Shown here in pieces: positions 49,931 through 63,000 of a stretch of DNA of 64,000 nucleotides. The position numbers and the translations under genes were made by a program. The DNA comes from Apostichopus japonicus (taxonomy: Eukaryota > Echinodermata > Holothuroidea > Aspidochirotida > Stichopodidae), in NCBI RefSeq assembly GCF_037975245.1, contig NC_092574.1, positions 21,105,713 through 21,169,712 of the forward strand, given 5' to 3'. The notes beneath the pieces were generated by a model. It searched no databases. It saw only the letters and a list, made by a program, of their open reading frames with translations, and had not been told where the DNA came from. Within the stretch, counting starts at the first letter, position 1; each line of letters begins with the position of its first letter.

Positions 49931-50180
49931 AAAGTGGCTATTTTAACGACCAGGAGTAACAATAATTTCCGGTTACGCATGCGCAGTTGCTTTAACATGG
50001 CTATTTTTACAACCAGGAGTAACAATAATTTACGGTTAGGGTTAGGGTTACCCCTAGGCCTACTGGGTGCGCAGTTGCTTTACTGTATTTACTTTACTGC
50101 GCATGCGTAACCGGAAATTCGCCGATGTCGTAAGAATAGTTTATAAATAATTGTTACTCCTGATCATAAGAATAGCCACG
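49931..50180. repeat. Foldback repeat cluster with NRF1-type palindromes
   Basis: Outer inverted arms, each GTGGCTATT-TTA and CAGGAGTAACAAT-ATTT, lie at 49933-49967 and 50143-50178 (opposite strand). Inner arms AATTTCCGGTTACGCATGCG lie at about 49964-49985 and 50098-50119. A second direct copy of the left arm sits at 49996-50038 and runs into a short TTAGGG-type stretch (50035-50052). Both inner arms carry ACGCATGCGCA (49975-49985; complement at 50098-50108), close to the NRF1 consensus. Such inverted symmetry suggests a small foldback element. It lies about 850 bp upstream of the NuMA-like start exon. Confidence 0.65.
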
Positions 50181-50189
50181 GTCTAAGTT

Positions 50190-51024
50190 TTATCATTCAA
50201 CTACAGTAGGCCTACGTGATTTCAGTATTATTTTTAACATATTTAGCCAGAATGAGATTAAGGAAAGGCATGGGCCATAGTTTGCCTATTATTTGTTGAG
50301 GTCTTAAGTCAAAGCAGTCATGTATGCCTTTTGGCATGCATTGAATTTTATATTAGAGGCCTAGTTACCATAAATGGGTGGGTGATGGGTAAAATAATTA
50401 GTCCAAGTCCCTCAGAATGCAAAATTGATGCTGCCTTTATTCCACTGCAAATTTCAGCTGTTTCCATTGAGGCTGTGTAGATATAAAAATTATGTTTGAA
50501 AAAGTTGTTATAATTTGACTTCCAAACACAGCACTGTAGTGTCCAGCAGTGCTGCTGCTATACATACACATGTGTAGTAATGAATAAGGGAAGTCAGGGG
50601 GCAGAACTGAAATGTTGATTTTGCTCTGTGGTTTAACTCTATTTTATCATTCAAGTAGGTAATTTCATAAAAGTGTGATCAAATTACACCAAAGTAAGGT
50701 AGGTCTAGCCTAGATTCTTACCTGTTAAGGTCCAGTCTGGAGTCAAGAGCGGTTTAGTCCTATTACCAAGAGGAATTTGTGCATGAGTTTAAGTTCTGTA
50801 TCTAGGTCTAATTCACATTAATAGGTAAGCTACCATATTCCCTGCAAGTGCTTCAAAATAAAAAATTACTGTTTTCTCATGTGAAAGTATAAATGTAAGC
50901 TGTTTTGGTGAGGCTGTTTGCATCAAAACTGTCTCAAAAGAGTGGGTGTTTTACTGTACTGTATCCTGCCTGATGCATGACCATACTACCTGTAGTTATT
51001 CTATAACTTTTTTTATTATCACAG
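50190..51024. other. Upstream region or first intron of the NuMA-like gene
   Basis: The start-codon exon begins after a splice acceptor at 51024, so this is expected to be 5' intron. No untranslated exon can be assigned. Confidence 0.45.
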
Positions 51025-51076
51025 GTGCCAGTTTAGAACCATGGACTCCGGAAAACTTCGTGCTTTGACTAATTTT
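51025..51076 (+). CDS. NUMA1: NuMA-like exon with start codon
   Basis: The acceptor TTATCACAG ends at 51024. ATG at 51041 follows a 16-nt leader. Twelve codons, MDSGKLRALTNF, end at donor GTAAGTG in phase 0. Confidence 0.72.
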
Positions 51077-54000
51077 GTAAGTGTCGTCCTACCTTTCATG
51101 ACTGAACTGAAAACTAGAGCACTGTCAGATTGAACATCATTTTATTTTTATTTTTTGGGTAATATCGCATTATTGCTAAATTGCAACTTGCAAGATAACA
51201 TGCAGAATTATATTATACTTTAAATGTTGTTGTGTTGCTTAAGAACCTACATTTGTTAGACTTGTGATTCAGTTTAAAGGGGCTTTATGAGTGTCTGCAA
51301 AACTTGGGAAATACAGTAATATTACTGCAGATATGACTACTGTACATTTGTGTTCATTATAAATACACTATGAACATTTCTCCTATGAGTTTGGACATTC
51401 TTAAAGCTATTCGTAGCTTTCAGAAAACATGGTCAAAAGTTGTTTCATAATTAGAGACTTAACAAAACTTGAGCAAGGCAGTCTTTGTTGCAACACAAAG
51501 TGATGCTTCCGTTTTTTGTTTCACTTCTTGGACCCTTCAAGCTCTATGATTCTACAGTATGAATGTTATCTACAGTATGTTGTAGACAGTGTCATCGTGG
51601 GAGATGTGCCAGACCCATTAAGATCAAGGATTTGGCAACAGATGATCTAAAGAGCAATTGAACAAATTTATTAAGTGAACGAGTATTTAATCCTTATTGT
51701 GGACTCCATCTCGACAGTCTTCAGAATCTTTTCTTGTACAACTAGCTGTTTTGTATATAAGAAACATGGGGGGGACCTAATGTTCTGTTTGAATTCTTTA
51801 TTTTCTTGATCTCTGGTAATTGGCCAAAATCTTGGATGAAAGGTTTAGTGTCATAATTGCATGATTATTTAAACTGTACAGTATCATCCAAAAAAAAAGT
51901 GTAAAGTAAAGGATTGAGGGAATGAGGCTTTAAATTGCTGTTAATTTAAAGCTCATGAGCACAAAAGTCTCTGTTATGTACACAGTTGTGACCTGCCCGT
52001 GGAAAACTTGACTACCATAAAACTCAGCTAAAATTTATAATGTTATTTTGCAAACAGGGACTAACTGGTAGTCATACCTACAAGTACTTAACAACCAATT
52101 TGGTCTTCGGGTAGTACATGATCTCTTTCAGAGTTTCAGTGAATACCAATGTACATGTTATGATTACAATGTCATAATGCACTGATGCAGTGCTTTTATA
52201 CCAAAATTTTTGGCCATCAGCAAAACTTGATGACCAAATTTGAAATGATCAACATACTGTAGCAGATTGCAACCGACTGTAGTTTGGAAACAGCTAAATG
52301 CTAGACAAGCCATTGAATTGAAAAGTTAATCAAAGATGACAAAGAATAACTTGTTCTTTTCTTTCCTTACTCCCTGTTTTACTGTACTATCTTAAATTCT
52401 GAAATAGAATAACAACCACTGGACTCATTCAGTCCATTGCTCTCATGTTATCCTTTATATAGTACACATTGCCATGTCAAGGCTAGACAAAGTTGTTTAA
52501 AATAAGAGACGTAGTCTTGGACATGTACAGTACGTACTATTTGTATTTCACTTTGGTAAATTTTCAAACCCCCTTCTAAGTTAAATTCTATAGTCAACAA
52601 TATTGTGCAAACATAGATTAATTCTATGACAGCAGGTACTGTGTAGCCTAAGGTGAGAACCTTCAGCAAGAAAACAAAGCTCTGTTTTCTGAGCTCAGGT
52701 TCAGTAATTATGGAAATCTGACATGTCCATGTTTGAACACACGTGGCTAAGCTTGATGACAAGCTGCCTCATTAAACTTGGTATTTATGGAAATTGCTGT
52801 TCATTACCTGTGCAATTAGATGCACATGATGTATTCACGTCATAATGTCTTATTTAGTATCCTTCTCTTTTTCTTTTCTTGTGTCCAAATGTCATCTCCA
52901 GGTGAATGCTATCAACATTGGACCTTGTATAGAGTCCCTGAAACAACTTCACGATGGCAGTCATTTTATTGAAATGATGAAAATACTGTAAGTATTTAAT
53001 GTTATGTACAGTGTATGCAATACATGTACAGTATGTTGGGTAAATTGAACATGGTGATATTCCGTACTAGGATTGCATAATTAACAATGTAGTTAAGTAC
53101 TGTACTTCAACTGTAGTTCAAGTAATCACCATTTATATTGAACCTGTATATCCTGACTTTTTTTTTTAAATTTACAATTCTACACCAGTTCTCTGTGATT
53201 AATTTGTCTGGCTCTGGGAATTGAAAAAATTCTTGTTTTTTAGTAATATAACTCTGTACTGTACGTTAGGGTGTGCATAAATTTCCAAAAGTGTCAACCA
53301 AACCCCAAAAAGCTTTAGTAGTAATCTTAAGATTCACTCTCCTTCAATTCAGTACCCAGGAGAACTTTAAAGAACCCTTCTGCCCAAACCCCCTCCCCCC
53401 CCCACACACAGGAACATCCCAAAAAGAAAGAGTCGGTGTTTGCTTAAAGACTACTGGAGAAACACTTGAACCCATTCATTATTGTTCCTCAGAGCTAATT
53501 TTGAGGTTTACTTTGGATTGTAGAGCTCTCTCACAAGGATTGAATTATTAATTTTTGACTTGGCAAGGTTACCGTGAAGAAAGATGCTTTGCAGCCTTTG
53601 AAACTCAACCCTTGCAAAGTATATTATGAAAGAGCACATTTTGTTTTTGGCTTTATCCAGAATCACAAATGTTTTCAGGGATCGTCATGATAACAATCAG
53701 TCTGCCTTGGCATTTAACGCAGGAGATTGCAAAGAAGATTTGTCCTTGCTCGAGCAGAGCCTGCAACTTACTCCTTATGATAATCCGATACTTACCTTTG
53801 TTTCATTTTGCGGGCGATAATATCTCCCGTCCTCTCCTCGGAAAGGAGGGAAATGTTAAATAATGGAATTCTTGCAAATGCCAGTTTGGCTCTTTTGTAA
53901 CAGGCAAAAGTTTTGATGAAGTTTGTTACAGATTTCTCATATGTCAGTAGTTTGAACATTGTCTGGGAATAATTTATTGTAGATATTTCAAAGTTTGTGA

Positions 54001-57000
54001 ACTAGCAGACTTTGAATGCCCAGATATTTATATAAAATAGTATGGTTTCTGTGCAAAATCAAATACAAAGTTCTGCTACATTTTTGCATTTTGTATCGTA
54101 AATTGACCATTTTACATAGCATTTTGCAATGGGATACTAGATAAATTATTTCCTGACCAGTGTCCTTCTACCTGTGATACTGTAGTGTTAGAATTCTTCA
54201 AAGTCCTACTGTAGTCTATTGCCCTATTGTTAACACAGAACATTGCCAAAAACTCAGCTGGCCATTCCTTTAAAATATAACGTTGAGAACACATCTCTTA
54301 GCGATTGTGAGCCATGTCCCCTTTTCCATACACTGACATCTTATACGGCTACACTGCCCCATACAGCCAGTGATTATTTTAATTTTACATTTCGAACTGT
54401 TCCCAGGCTAAATTTTTCATGGAGTACTTTGTTTTCATTTTCTTTTTTTATGCAGTAACGGCTCGCAGGCTTCACACGATGCAGATCATCCTATTCAACG
54501 ATATCGATACATCCTGAACTTTCTGGAAGGTATAATAATTTAATAAATCCTTTCTAATCAGTATGTTGCGTAAAAGTGTCACTGCTCTGTATCACATTAT
54601 AGCAAAAAAATTAACTGCTCTTTTCAATGTTTATTACAGTTTCCTTGTTAATTTTCTGTCATTTATTTACCTACATATATAAAAAAAAAAGCCGTATTTC
54701 TTTATCAATCTTTTTCTCTGCCACTGGCTGGTTGGTATCAAAGGACATTGGACAATGTGACAATACCTGGTTCCAATAACTGTCTACACTGAAAGGTACT
54801 TTGGCTTTTGACTGGCACACATCCTCCTCACATACCCATTGTCAGTGAAAAAATTTGCTTTAATGGGATTGCCACCAACTAACAGCTGGGTTGTGTTAGT
54901 TGGTAAAAGACAGGATATGTAATCCTGGGGTCACAGGGTTCATATCTCCTGCAAGCCAAATATCTTAAACATAGAAAATTGTGCTTTGACTGAAGAACCC
55001 TATTTGGGGTTGTCATATTTCAATGTTGGAAGTAAAGCAGGAACTGCACTTGCTTCAAGAAGGATATTTATGAAGTATTAATTGGAGGTATCAAAAAAGG
55101 TCATACAGTACTGCTGTTTTTCAGTGAAAAATAAAAGCAATTAAGTCGGTAGCTTTTTAGATTATTATTTAATGTATCTACACCATAATTTTACAGTCTA
55201 AATGTGTCACGTTCGGTTTCCAAATACCAGATAAATTATTACAGTAGCTGATGACACATGCATGGACTTTCTGCGATTTATTTTCCCAGTCAATACAAGC
55301 AATAACTTGCTTAAAACGAAAGTTTGGCTACAGTCTGCACAGCGCCAGTCGATAATGTTTACACTTTGTCTCCCATTTTCACCTGCCTCCAGTCCATTGC
55401 ATTTCACCTTGATTTATTTGTCAAAATAAAATGTATGCAATGTTCTCTGTCTGATTTGCTAACGCTCGATCTCTCATCAGAGTTCTACAACACCCACCTC
55501 AAGTTCTATATTGATTGTTCTCGCATCATCAACACCGCCGATGAATTTGAATTAGCCAAGGTAGCCTCTTTGATGCTCTGCGCGTCCGTGCAGGGCGACG
55601 AGGATAAAAGGAAGCTGTTTGTGGAGCCAATCACAAAATTAGATCTGACGTCGCAGCACGAAATCAAGGACATCATCGAGTTTGTCCTGAATATGGAGAG
55701 TAACAGCAATCAACTCCGACGAAATTTTGCCGACGTCCTACACAGACGAGGTAAGTAGGTGTGAACCTCGCCAAGAGTACAAGAGGTCTGACTCTCGAGA
55801 TCACGAGACCTTCCTCACCTCGATATCTCTCGTTTCAGTCTTTCAGTCTGACTTTATTGATCCTTAGCCAAAGGCAATGAATTTTGGCTAAGGATCAAGC
55901 AGTTGACCTGTGATAAAGAATATATAATAAATAATGATACTAGACACCTTGAAAGAAGTATGTCAGTCAGGACCCGTAAAATACCTTCAAGGGCGAAAGC
56001 CTTTTCCCGACACGATGGGATGACATCATCGTTCTTGTCTTCCTCCCTCTGTGAGAAGGAAAAGATCAAGATCTTTGCAATCCGAGAGCAGAATTCAAGA
56101 ACAATTTGCTTTCCTCGGTCGCCATCTCAGACAGAAACGATGGTGTACAGTAGCAATGCTAGTGATCTGTCTGAAAAAAGAATGGTGAACTAACCTTGTC
56201 TTTTCTTAAAAAGATTTTTTTATCATCCCTTTTTCTTTTTCTGTTTTTAATCATTTCCTTCTGCATCAGGTCTTGACAATAATGACAAAATAACATGGGA
56301 AGTACTGGGATCAGATAGGATTAATTATAAAGTTGTGTCTTTGCTTGTTAAAGAAGATCATACAGATACAAATCTAAGTACTGTCTTTTATATATACTAG
56401 TTTGTTAGACTCTGTTAAAAAACTTTGCACACAGGACAAACACGAATAAAAAAAAATTTTGTGCAATACTTGCAAGTCCAAAGTGTTGACATTTGATGCC
56501 TACACAATGCAATGGTCGAACGAATACGGACAGTTCCGAGGTTGTTCAAAGTCTTGGACTCTTTCGATCGAGAGCAATTCACATTTTTCTCTATCTGAAA
56601 TGTACCCTTGGCATTTGATAAAAAAAAATTAAAAAATATTGGTAAAATTGAAAATAAAATTGAGATGGCTAAAATTGCCAATCTTATTGACCTGGATCAC
56701 ATATTTATTGAGGCTCCTTTACAAGCTACTTCGCAAGAGCCAACTATTCCCTCACATGCGAACAATACTAAAGACTGCATCGTGCCTACACGGCTTCAGG
56801 GCGGATTTATTTTCCTTATCACGACAAAACCAATTACTAACTTTTACCAATTTGCATGCTGTACGTAGGCTACTCAGTATTCATGGTTTTGTACGTTTGC
56901 TGTCAAACTGACAAAATTAACAATTAGATTGACAAGAAAAATAGAAAATTCCAGTCAGTACTACAGATAGTAATGATAAGAAAAAACCTATTTTAACGGT

Positions 57001-60000
57001 TGGAATCTCTTCTCTTTTATTTCAATATGGTCTTGACTAAAAAGCCCCCTTTTTTTCCAATGATGTTTTTTGTACATATTCTGGTACTGTTTTTTCTCTC
57101 TTAATCCACTTATCTTCCAAATTCAGTGTCCGGAATCAGTTCCAGTCCAGTGACTCGAAGCCTTCATTTTAAATACAGTAGAGGTAGCCGCCCATTCAAA
57201 ATTGCCATGGCACCCATCAATCACAATTGTATTATAACCGGCACTAACCGTTGTATATTAATTCATGTATACGATATTATAATCTTCAGTACTAGTGGCC
57301 AAAGACATGTTTTTAATTCATTTTTTCTCATCATAATGTGAATGTAACCCAATCCATCATTATAATAACTAGGCTACTACTCTTTCATCTGCTCGGGTGG
57401 GTTTAACTAATGAAATTACCCGAGGCATGTCATGCTAATTACAAAAATCTCAGACCTGCAGAGCATGGCAGATCGCAACGATCGTGCCAGTAAAATTTGC
57501 AAACAAAAGAAAACGGAAAAAAAGAGGTTCGGGAATCTTTGAGTAACCTCATCAATCGGTGAGGAGAGGGTTGTTCACACTGGTATGGTAGATGGATGAT
57601 TTATTATTCGAAAGAAACTTGCAGAAGCTGCTGAAAATTTAGTTGAGTGAGGGAGGAGGAGGAGGGGGTATGGGGAGAGATTTGAAATCTTGAACAGTAC
57701 TGGGATTGTTCTGCAATTGGTTTCACTAATTATATCACTAATTGTCATCAGTAGAAATGAGGAAATCTTGAGAAATGTGGAGGTTATTTGCCAAACTACT
57801 GTTTGTTTCTCTCTGTTTGTATATACCCTGTGCAGTTACATGTCATGCTAAACTGAAGAATGATTCACTGTTGAAATGAGTATACCTTGATTGAAGTACT
57901 GTATCTGCTTATTTTATGTTACCTATTTCCTGTGAGTTTGCCAAACTTACTGCTGAGTTACAGTAAAACTCCCATACCAAGACCTTACAATAGGCATAAA
58001 AACTGCTTGAAAACTGTATTTAAAAACTTTTACAATTTAAGTGTGGTCTAATGTGCTTTTAACAGTTGCTTAACAGAGGTCGAACGGCTGTTGTTGTGTT
58101 AAAATCACCAAAAGACAATTGTAGCTGATATAAAGTAGGGTACATTTCCTCAAGATTGTGGGGGGGGGGGCAGGGGTTGAGGTTATTGAATATAATTGAA
58201 GAAGAGTTTAATTTTGTTATTTTTATTAGACTTTGAGAGGAAATTGTTTTCCTTGTTTGACATCAGTACTCGTATCATAATTTAAAAATCAACACACAGT
58301 AGCCTTTCTTTTTGGGGTACAGACATCAATGAATGTGGCTGTCACCAGATAGAAATTGGATTGTTTTAAAAGAAGATGTTGACAAATCATGAAATGCTCG
58401 TATTCCTGGAAAGAAAAAAAAAACCAAGTTACAACATCAAACAGACATTGATCTTCCTCTGATAATCAACAACTCTTTATTAAGACCTCTGACCTGAAAT
58501 GGTAGTATGTAACAGCTTTTGCAAACGGTTCAAGTCAATTTGAAGGAAATGAGAAAAACAAGTTCCCTAATTGAATGATTTCATTATGTTTAAGATCATT
58601 TCCATCCACATTTGATATAGTGGTATTTTGGTCATCATTGGTGGGTACAGTATATATATATATATATATTTTTTATTTTATATATATTTTATAATCATAT
58701 GGGAAAGCATGGAAGCTATTTTTGAGCTATTTATTCCTTTCTCCTGATAGGGTATTATACTATGCTGCTTGCCCCCCCCCCCCCCCCCCCGCCTCCGGTA
58801 CATTTTGAACAATGCATGTGTCGTTTTACATTCACTGTTCATGCAGTATTGTAAGTAGTCAAAATATTCATAATATATTTTAAATATTTATACAGAGTAA
58901 CCACACAAGTCCTTTCTCTGCTAAACAGCAAATGTCAAAATAAAATAAAAATATTAGCAAACTGCTTATCCACTAGAGAGCCTGTGTAAGAGAATGTGTA
59001 AAAGTAAGTTGGCCTGAGGTTTCGATCCTAGCAGGATCTTCTTTAGAGGCTAAAAGACAAGAATGTAACAGGGGAGTATTGAGGGAACAAGCACAACCTC
59101 CTCATTCCCTGCCCCTCCCTCCCTCCCTCCCTCCCCCACCCTCCCCTCCCTCCCCCACCCTCTCCATTTGTAACATTCATAAATATAAGGCATTTGGGAT
59201 TGATATGCAATGCATGTAAAGCTATATTGAATTTTATACCCCACACCCCATGGCAAACTTTAATATCTGCTCTTTAATCGTGCAAGTGAACTAAAAACTT
59301 ATTTATGATATGACAGTGAAGAATTAATGCATCTGTTTCACAGTTTTCCCCATTTTTCCTAAAACATTTCACTTTTGCAAATCGTGATCTGTTTTCTTAC
59401 ATTAAATCCGTCAACGCTCAGATTTAATGCATGTTACCTCCGTTCACCAAATGTAGAGATAACAAACTTTTTCCTCAAAGATTTGAAGCATTCTGCAATC
59501 TCAATATTTATTTATGGTCGGACTTTCAGTCATCCGTAAAGCTTTCCTCCAATTCAATTCAGCTGCTTGTCAGTGGTTGTACTGTACAGTATGTGGTCTC
59601 TCTTGAATAATCAATATGTCATCTTGCTTCTTCTTCGAAGAAAAAAAAGTGTGTTTGTCTCAAAAAGCCTTCAGCAGATATACCTTTTCTAAACATTCAT
59701 CTGTTTGAATGTAAACATTTCCAGGATATATCAATTGATATATTTACTTTCGAGTGGGAATCTTGTTATATTTTATCTACATTTTTAACACTTTTGTTAG
59801 TATTTGCACTGTCCTTACCACAAACTGTACCAGGTTTTTCAGATGTGTTTAGACAAAAGAATAAATTTTCCTGAGTAAAAGAGTTGAGCATTAAATTTTC
59901 AGTTTTTTGACAGCTTAGATAAAATAAAAGAGCTGTCTGTAGCATTTATATGGTACATCCAAAGCCCTTGGGAGCAGAAAATGCAATGTTTACAATTATG

Positions 60001-63000
60001 GACTGTAAACATTGTTCTTGTGGTCAGGAAACTCCCATAATGTTGTAATTTAAGAGACTTTTGGATTAATGCTGTTGTGTGTCTTTTCACTCTGTGTGCT
60101 AAACTTGGTGGATTGGAGATTTCCACTGGATCCAACCAATTTGATTAATTTGCCGTTTGGATGTATGTTAGCTATTGGGTTATTTACCATTATCATATTC
60201 CTTTTTAAGACCTCATTTAAGTACAGCAAAGTGCACTGTCTTTTATACATGTACAGTGTATTTAATACTTCTGTTTGTATCAAGTCAATAAGAAGCCCTA
60301 TTGTTTTGTTTAAATTGAAAGTAATCTTTTAAGCTGCTTAAAAACCAGCTTGAGGCCTGTGGATAGCAAATTCTTCAGATTACTGCATCTCAATGGATCA
60401 AGCTGTGTGTATCTAAGACGTATTATTTTCTCATTCAACTTTACCCTCCCTATTCCCATACGGTATGTGTCTACTGCAGTATGCTCCCATCTGCTTATAC
60501 TGGCATCTTATCAAAACAAAAAAACTGCAACTACGCTGAATCAATATCAGACAATAGAGGTTACTGTACTTTTCTTGGAGGACCAGCGACTTGGTGCCAA
60601 ATCGTGTGAAATTATGCAAAGTGCTATTCAGGTTGTGTGTTGAATGTTCCATGCAGCCGGGCTGCAGTGATGCTGCAGCCCACTCAACCGTGGTCTCGAC
60701 ATGGTGACTTAATGACCCTTTTCATCTGCCTTATTTTATTTCCTGTCTAACATCCTACAATTTCACCTCACTCTTTAATTAATATCCTGTTAGTTATATC
60801 ATGTTCTATTCCTTACATGTTCTAGGCTGCAGTTATGCTGTTCTAGGCTGCAGTAATGCTGCAGTCTCCTCAGTGTCTGACCTTTGACACAGTGCCGGTG
60901 TCTTAATGCTCCTCACATGTACATCTTTCTTATTTGATTGATACCCTTCTTTACTTCTTTATGTATACTTCCAATTCATCTCCCTGTTGATTCTATCCCA
61001 ATGTTATATTCTTACACAGAATGGTCTATGCTGCCTGGATGCAGTGCATGTTCTGGGCTGCAGTAATGCTGCAGTCTCCTCAGCGTCTGACCTTTGACAC
61101 AGTGCCGGTGTCTTAATGCTCCTCACATGTACATCTTTCTTCTTTGATTGATACCCTTCTTTCCTTCTTTATACATACTTCTAATTCAACTCCCTGTTGA
61201 TTCTATCCCAATGTTATATTCTTACACAGAATGGTCTATGCTGCCTGGATGCAGTGACACTCACCATTCGACTTTGCACAAGATGGCTTAAATGATTCTT
61301 GCATCTTCTTTCACTTCTGTTCTACAATTTTCCCCAAATATCACCTCTCACTTGAAGTTGAATGTTCTGTGCCTAGATATATGTCTCTGCTATCCCTTCA
61401 TCTCTTCTGATCCTTAAATTCTATTTTTAAAGTCTCTCCTACCTTCCATCAATCCATCCATCCATCAAATGCTCCTCATGTCTACCATCGTTTACCTCTC
61501 CACTACCTCTGGCAGTTTCACCTCGCTCTGAATTCTATTGTGATGCCTTTGTTGTTCTTCGTCTCTATTCATCAATCAAATGTTTCCTCGTGTCCTCATT
61601 GGTGTCATCATCGTTTTCCGAGGCAAGCAACCCTCTCCCCTTTATCCTCCTCTAAGTATTCGATCTGTTTGTCTTGTCACATTAACGTACGTGAAAGTAT
61701 AAGTCTGTCAACATTCTCTCAGACTCTATAACTGGGGGTCTCAGTTATTTTTCTTCAAGGGCCAGAGATAAACTTTGGTTTCAGTAAAGTGCTAGACAGA
61801 ATAAAAAACTCTCAATATTCCTTTGAAGGAGCAATGTGCAACCAGAGGGGGTGCTCAAGTCCAAGTTCACCCGCACCTACATCATCCTGATAACTGCTAG
61901 ATTGTGTTCTGATTTTTTGTGGGGGGGGGCTAAATGAATTCTTATGGGGGTCGTATTTAACCACCAATTGAGAATCCCTGCTCTAAAGGATGGTTTGACG
62001 GTTTTGCCTTCTCTTGTGTTTGAGACCGACTTGGTCTCTCTGCATAGACACTCATTACAGTGTAGATATACAGTAGTTAAATTGATAGTTGTCTAAGATA
62101 TCTGTCATCTCCTAATCCTTGTATCTCTCCGCCTTCATCATGGGCCGCATCGAATATCCTATCAATGAGACAAATATACTACTACACTCGAGCTCATGAG
62201 TAAAGATACAATTTTGTTTTTTTTAAATTGTTTATAACATGTACGGGGTTGACCAGCATTTTTTCCACTTGCCAAAGGCTATCATTACGATGGAACTCGT
62301 CACAAGCCTAGCTAATATGTAGCTACAATGCTTAGCTACAATACGTAATCCTTCTGAGGGTTAATTCTTATAAACCTACTCTACAGTACCTTTATTGTAA
62401 TCCAAGAAGTGCATGTTTGTGTTAATTAAATCAGAGATCTGTAAGGAATGACTGTTGGGGTCAACTTTTTAATCTGAAGATTTGTGTGGATTACACATTG
62501 CGGTAGTGGGCTCCTGTTCACTTCATGAACATTGCTCTTTATGGGAAATTATGCAAAGTGTAGAATTTATGGAACCTTTGGTAGACAAATATTCCAGAGA
62601 GAGTGCCGTCACGAGAAAGTGCAGCTGATGGGAGCAAATGAATAATTTGGGTGAATGTCTTTGCATGAACTGTTTTCTCGCTCCAAGATATCCTAATAAC
62701 TTCACTCGGATTGGACCTTAAGATTCCCCAATTTTGTTTTTTGCAATAAATTTCAGGATCCTTAGAGGGGTGAATAATTTATTTTCATTTTCAGAAGAAG
62801 TTGACTGTATAGTACATCTGTCATCAGTTTGAAAGTGACATCCTTCCTCCTCCTCCAACTTCTGATATGAATCCATCTGGGAAAATGGTGTACAGTACAT
62901 CCTGATAATATCCGAAAGTTACCCTGCAGTCTCAGACTCTCAGAATGAGTGTGACTTGAGGCTGTAAAGTGAGAAAATTTGCTGCGCATGACTAAATAAG

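Noticed and set aside
50035-50052. Interstitial telomere repeat
   Set aside because: Only about two and a half TTAGGG units are present, too few to support a telomeric origin.
56270-56301. NuMA-like exon after the strong acceptor TTCTGCATCAG
   Set aside because: The only nearby donor, GTACTG, is weak and leaves phase 0, which would put the better-supported 57127 exon out of frame. It may be a decoy site or an alternative exon.
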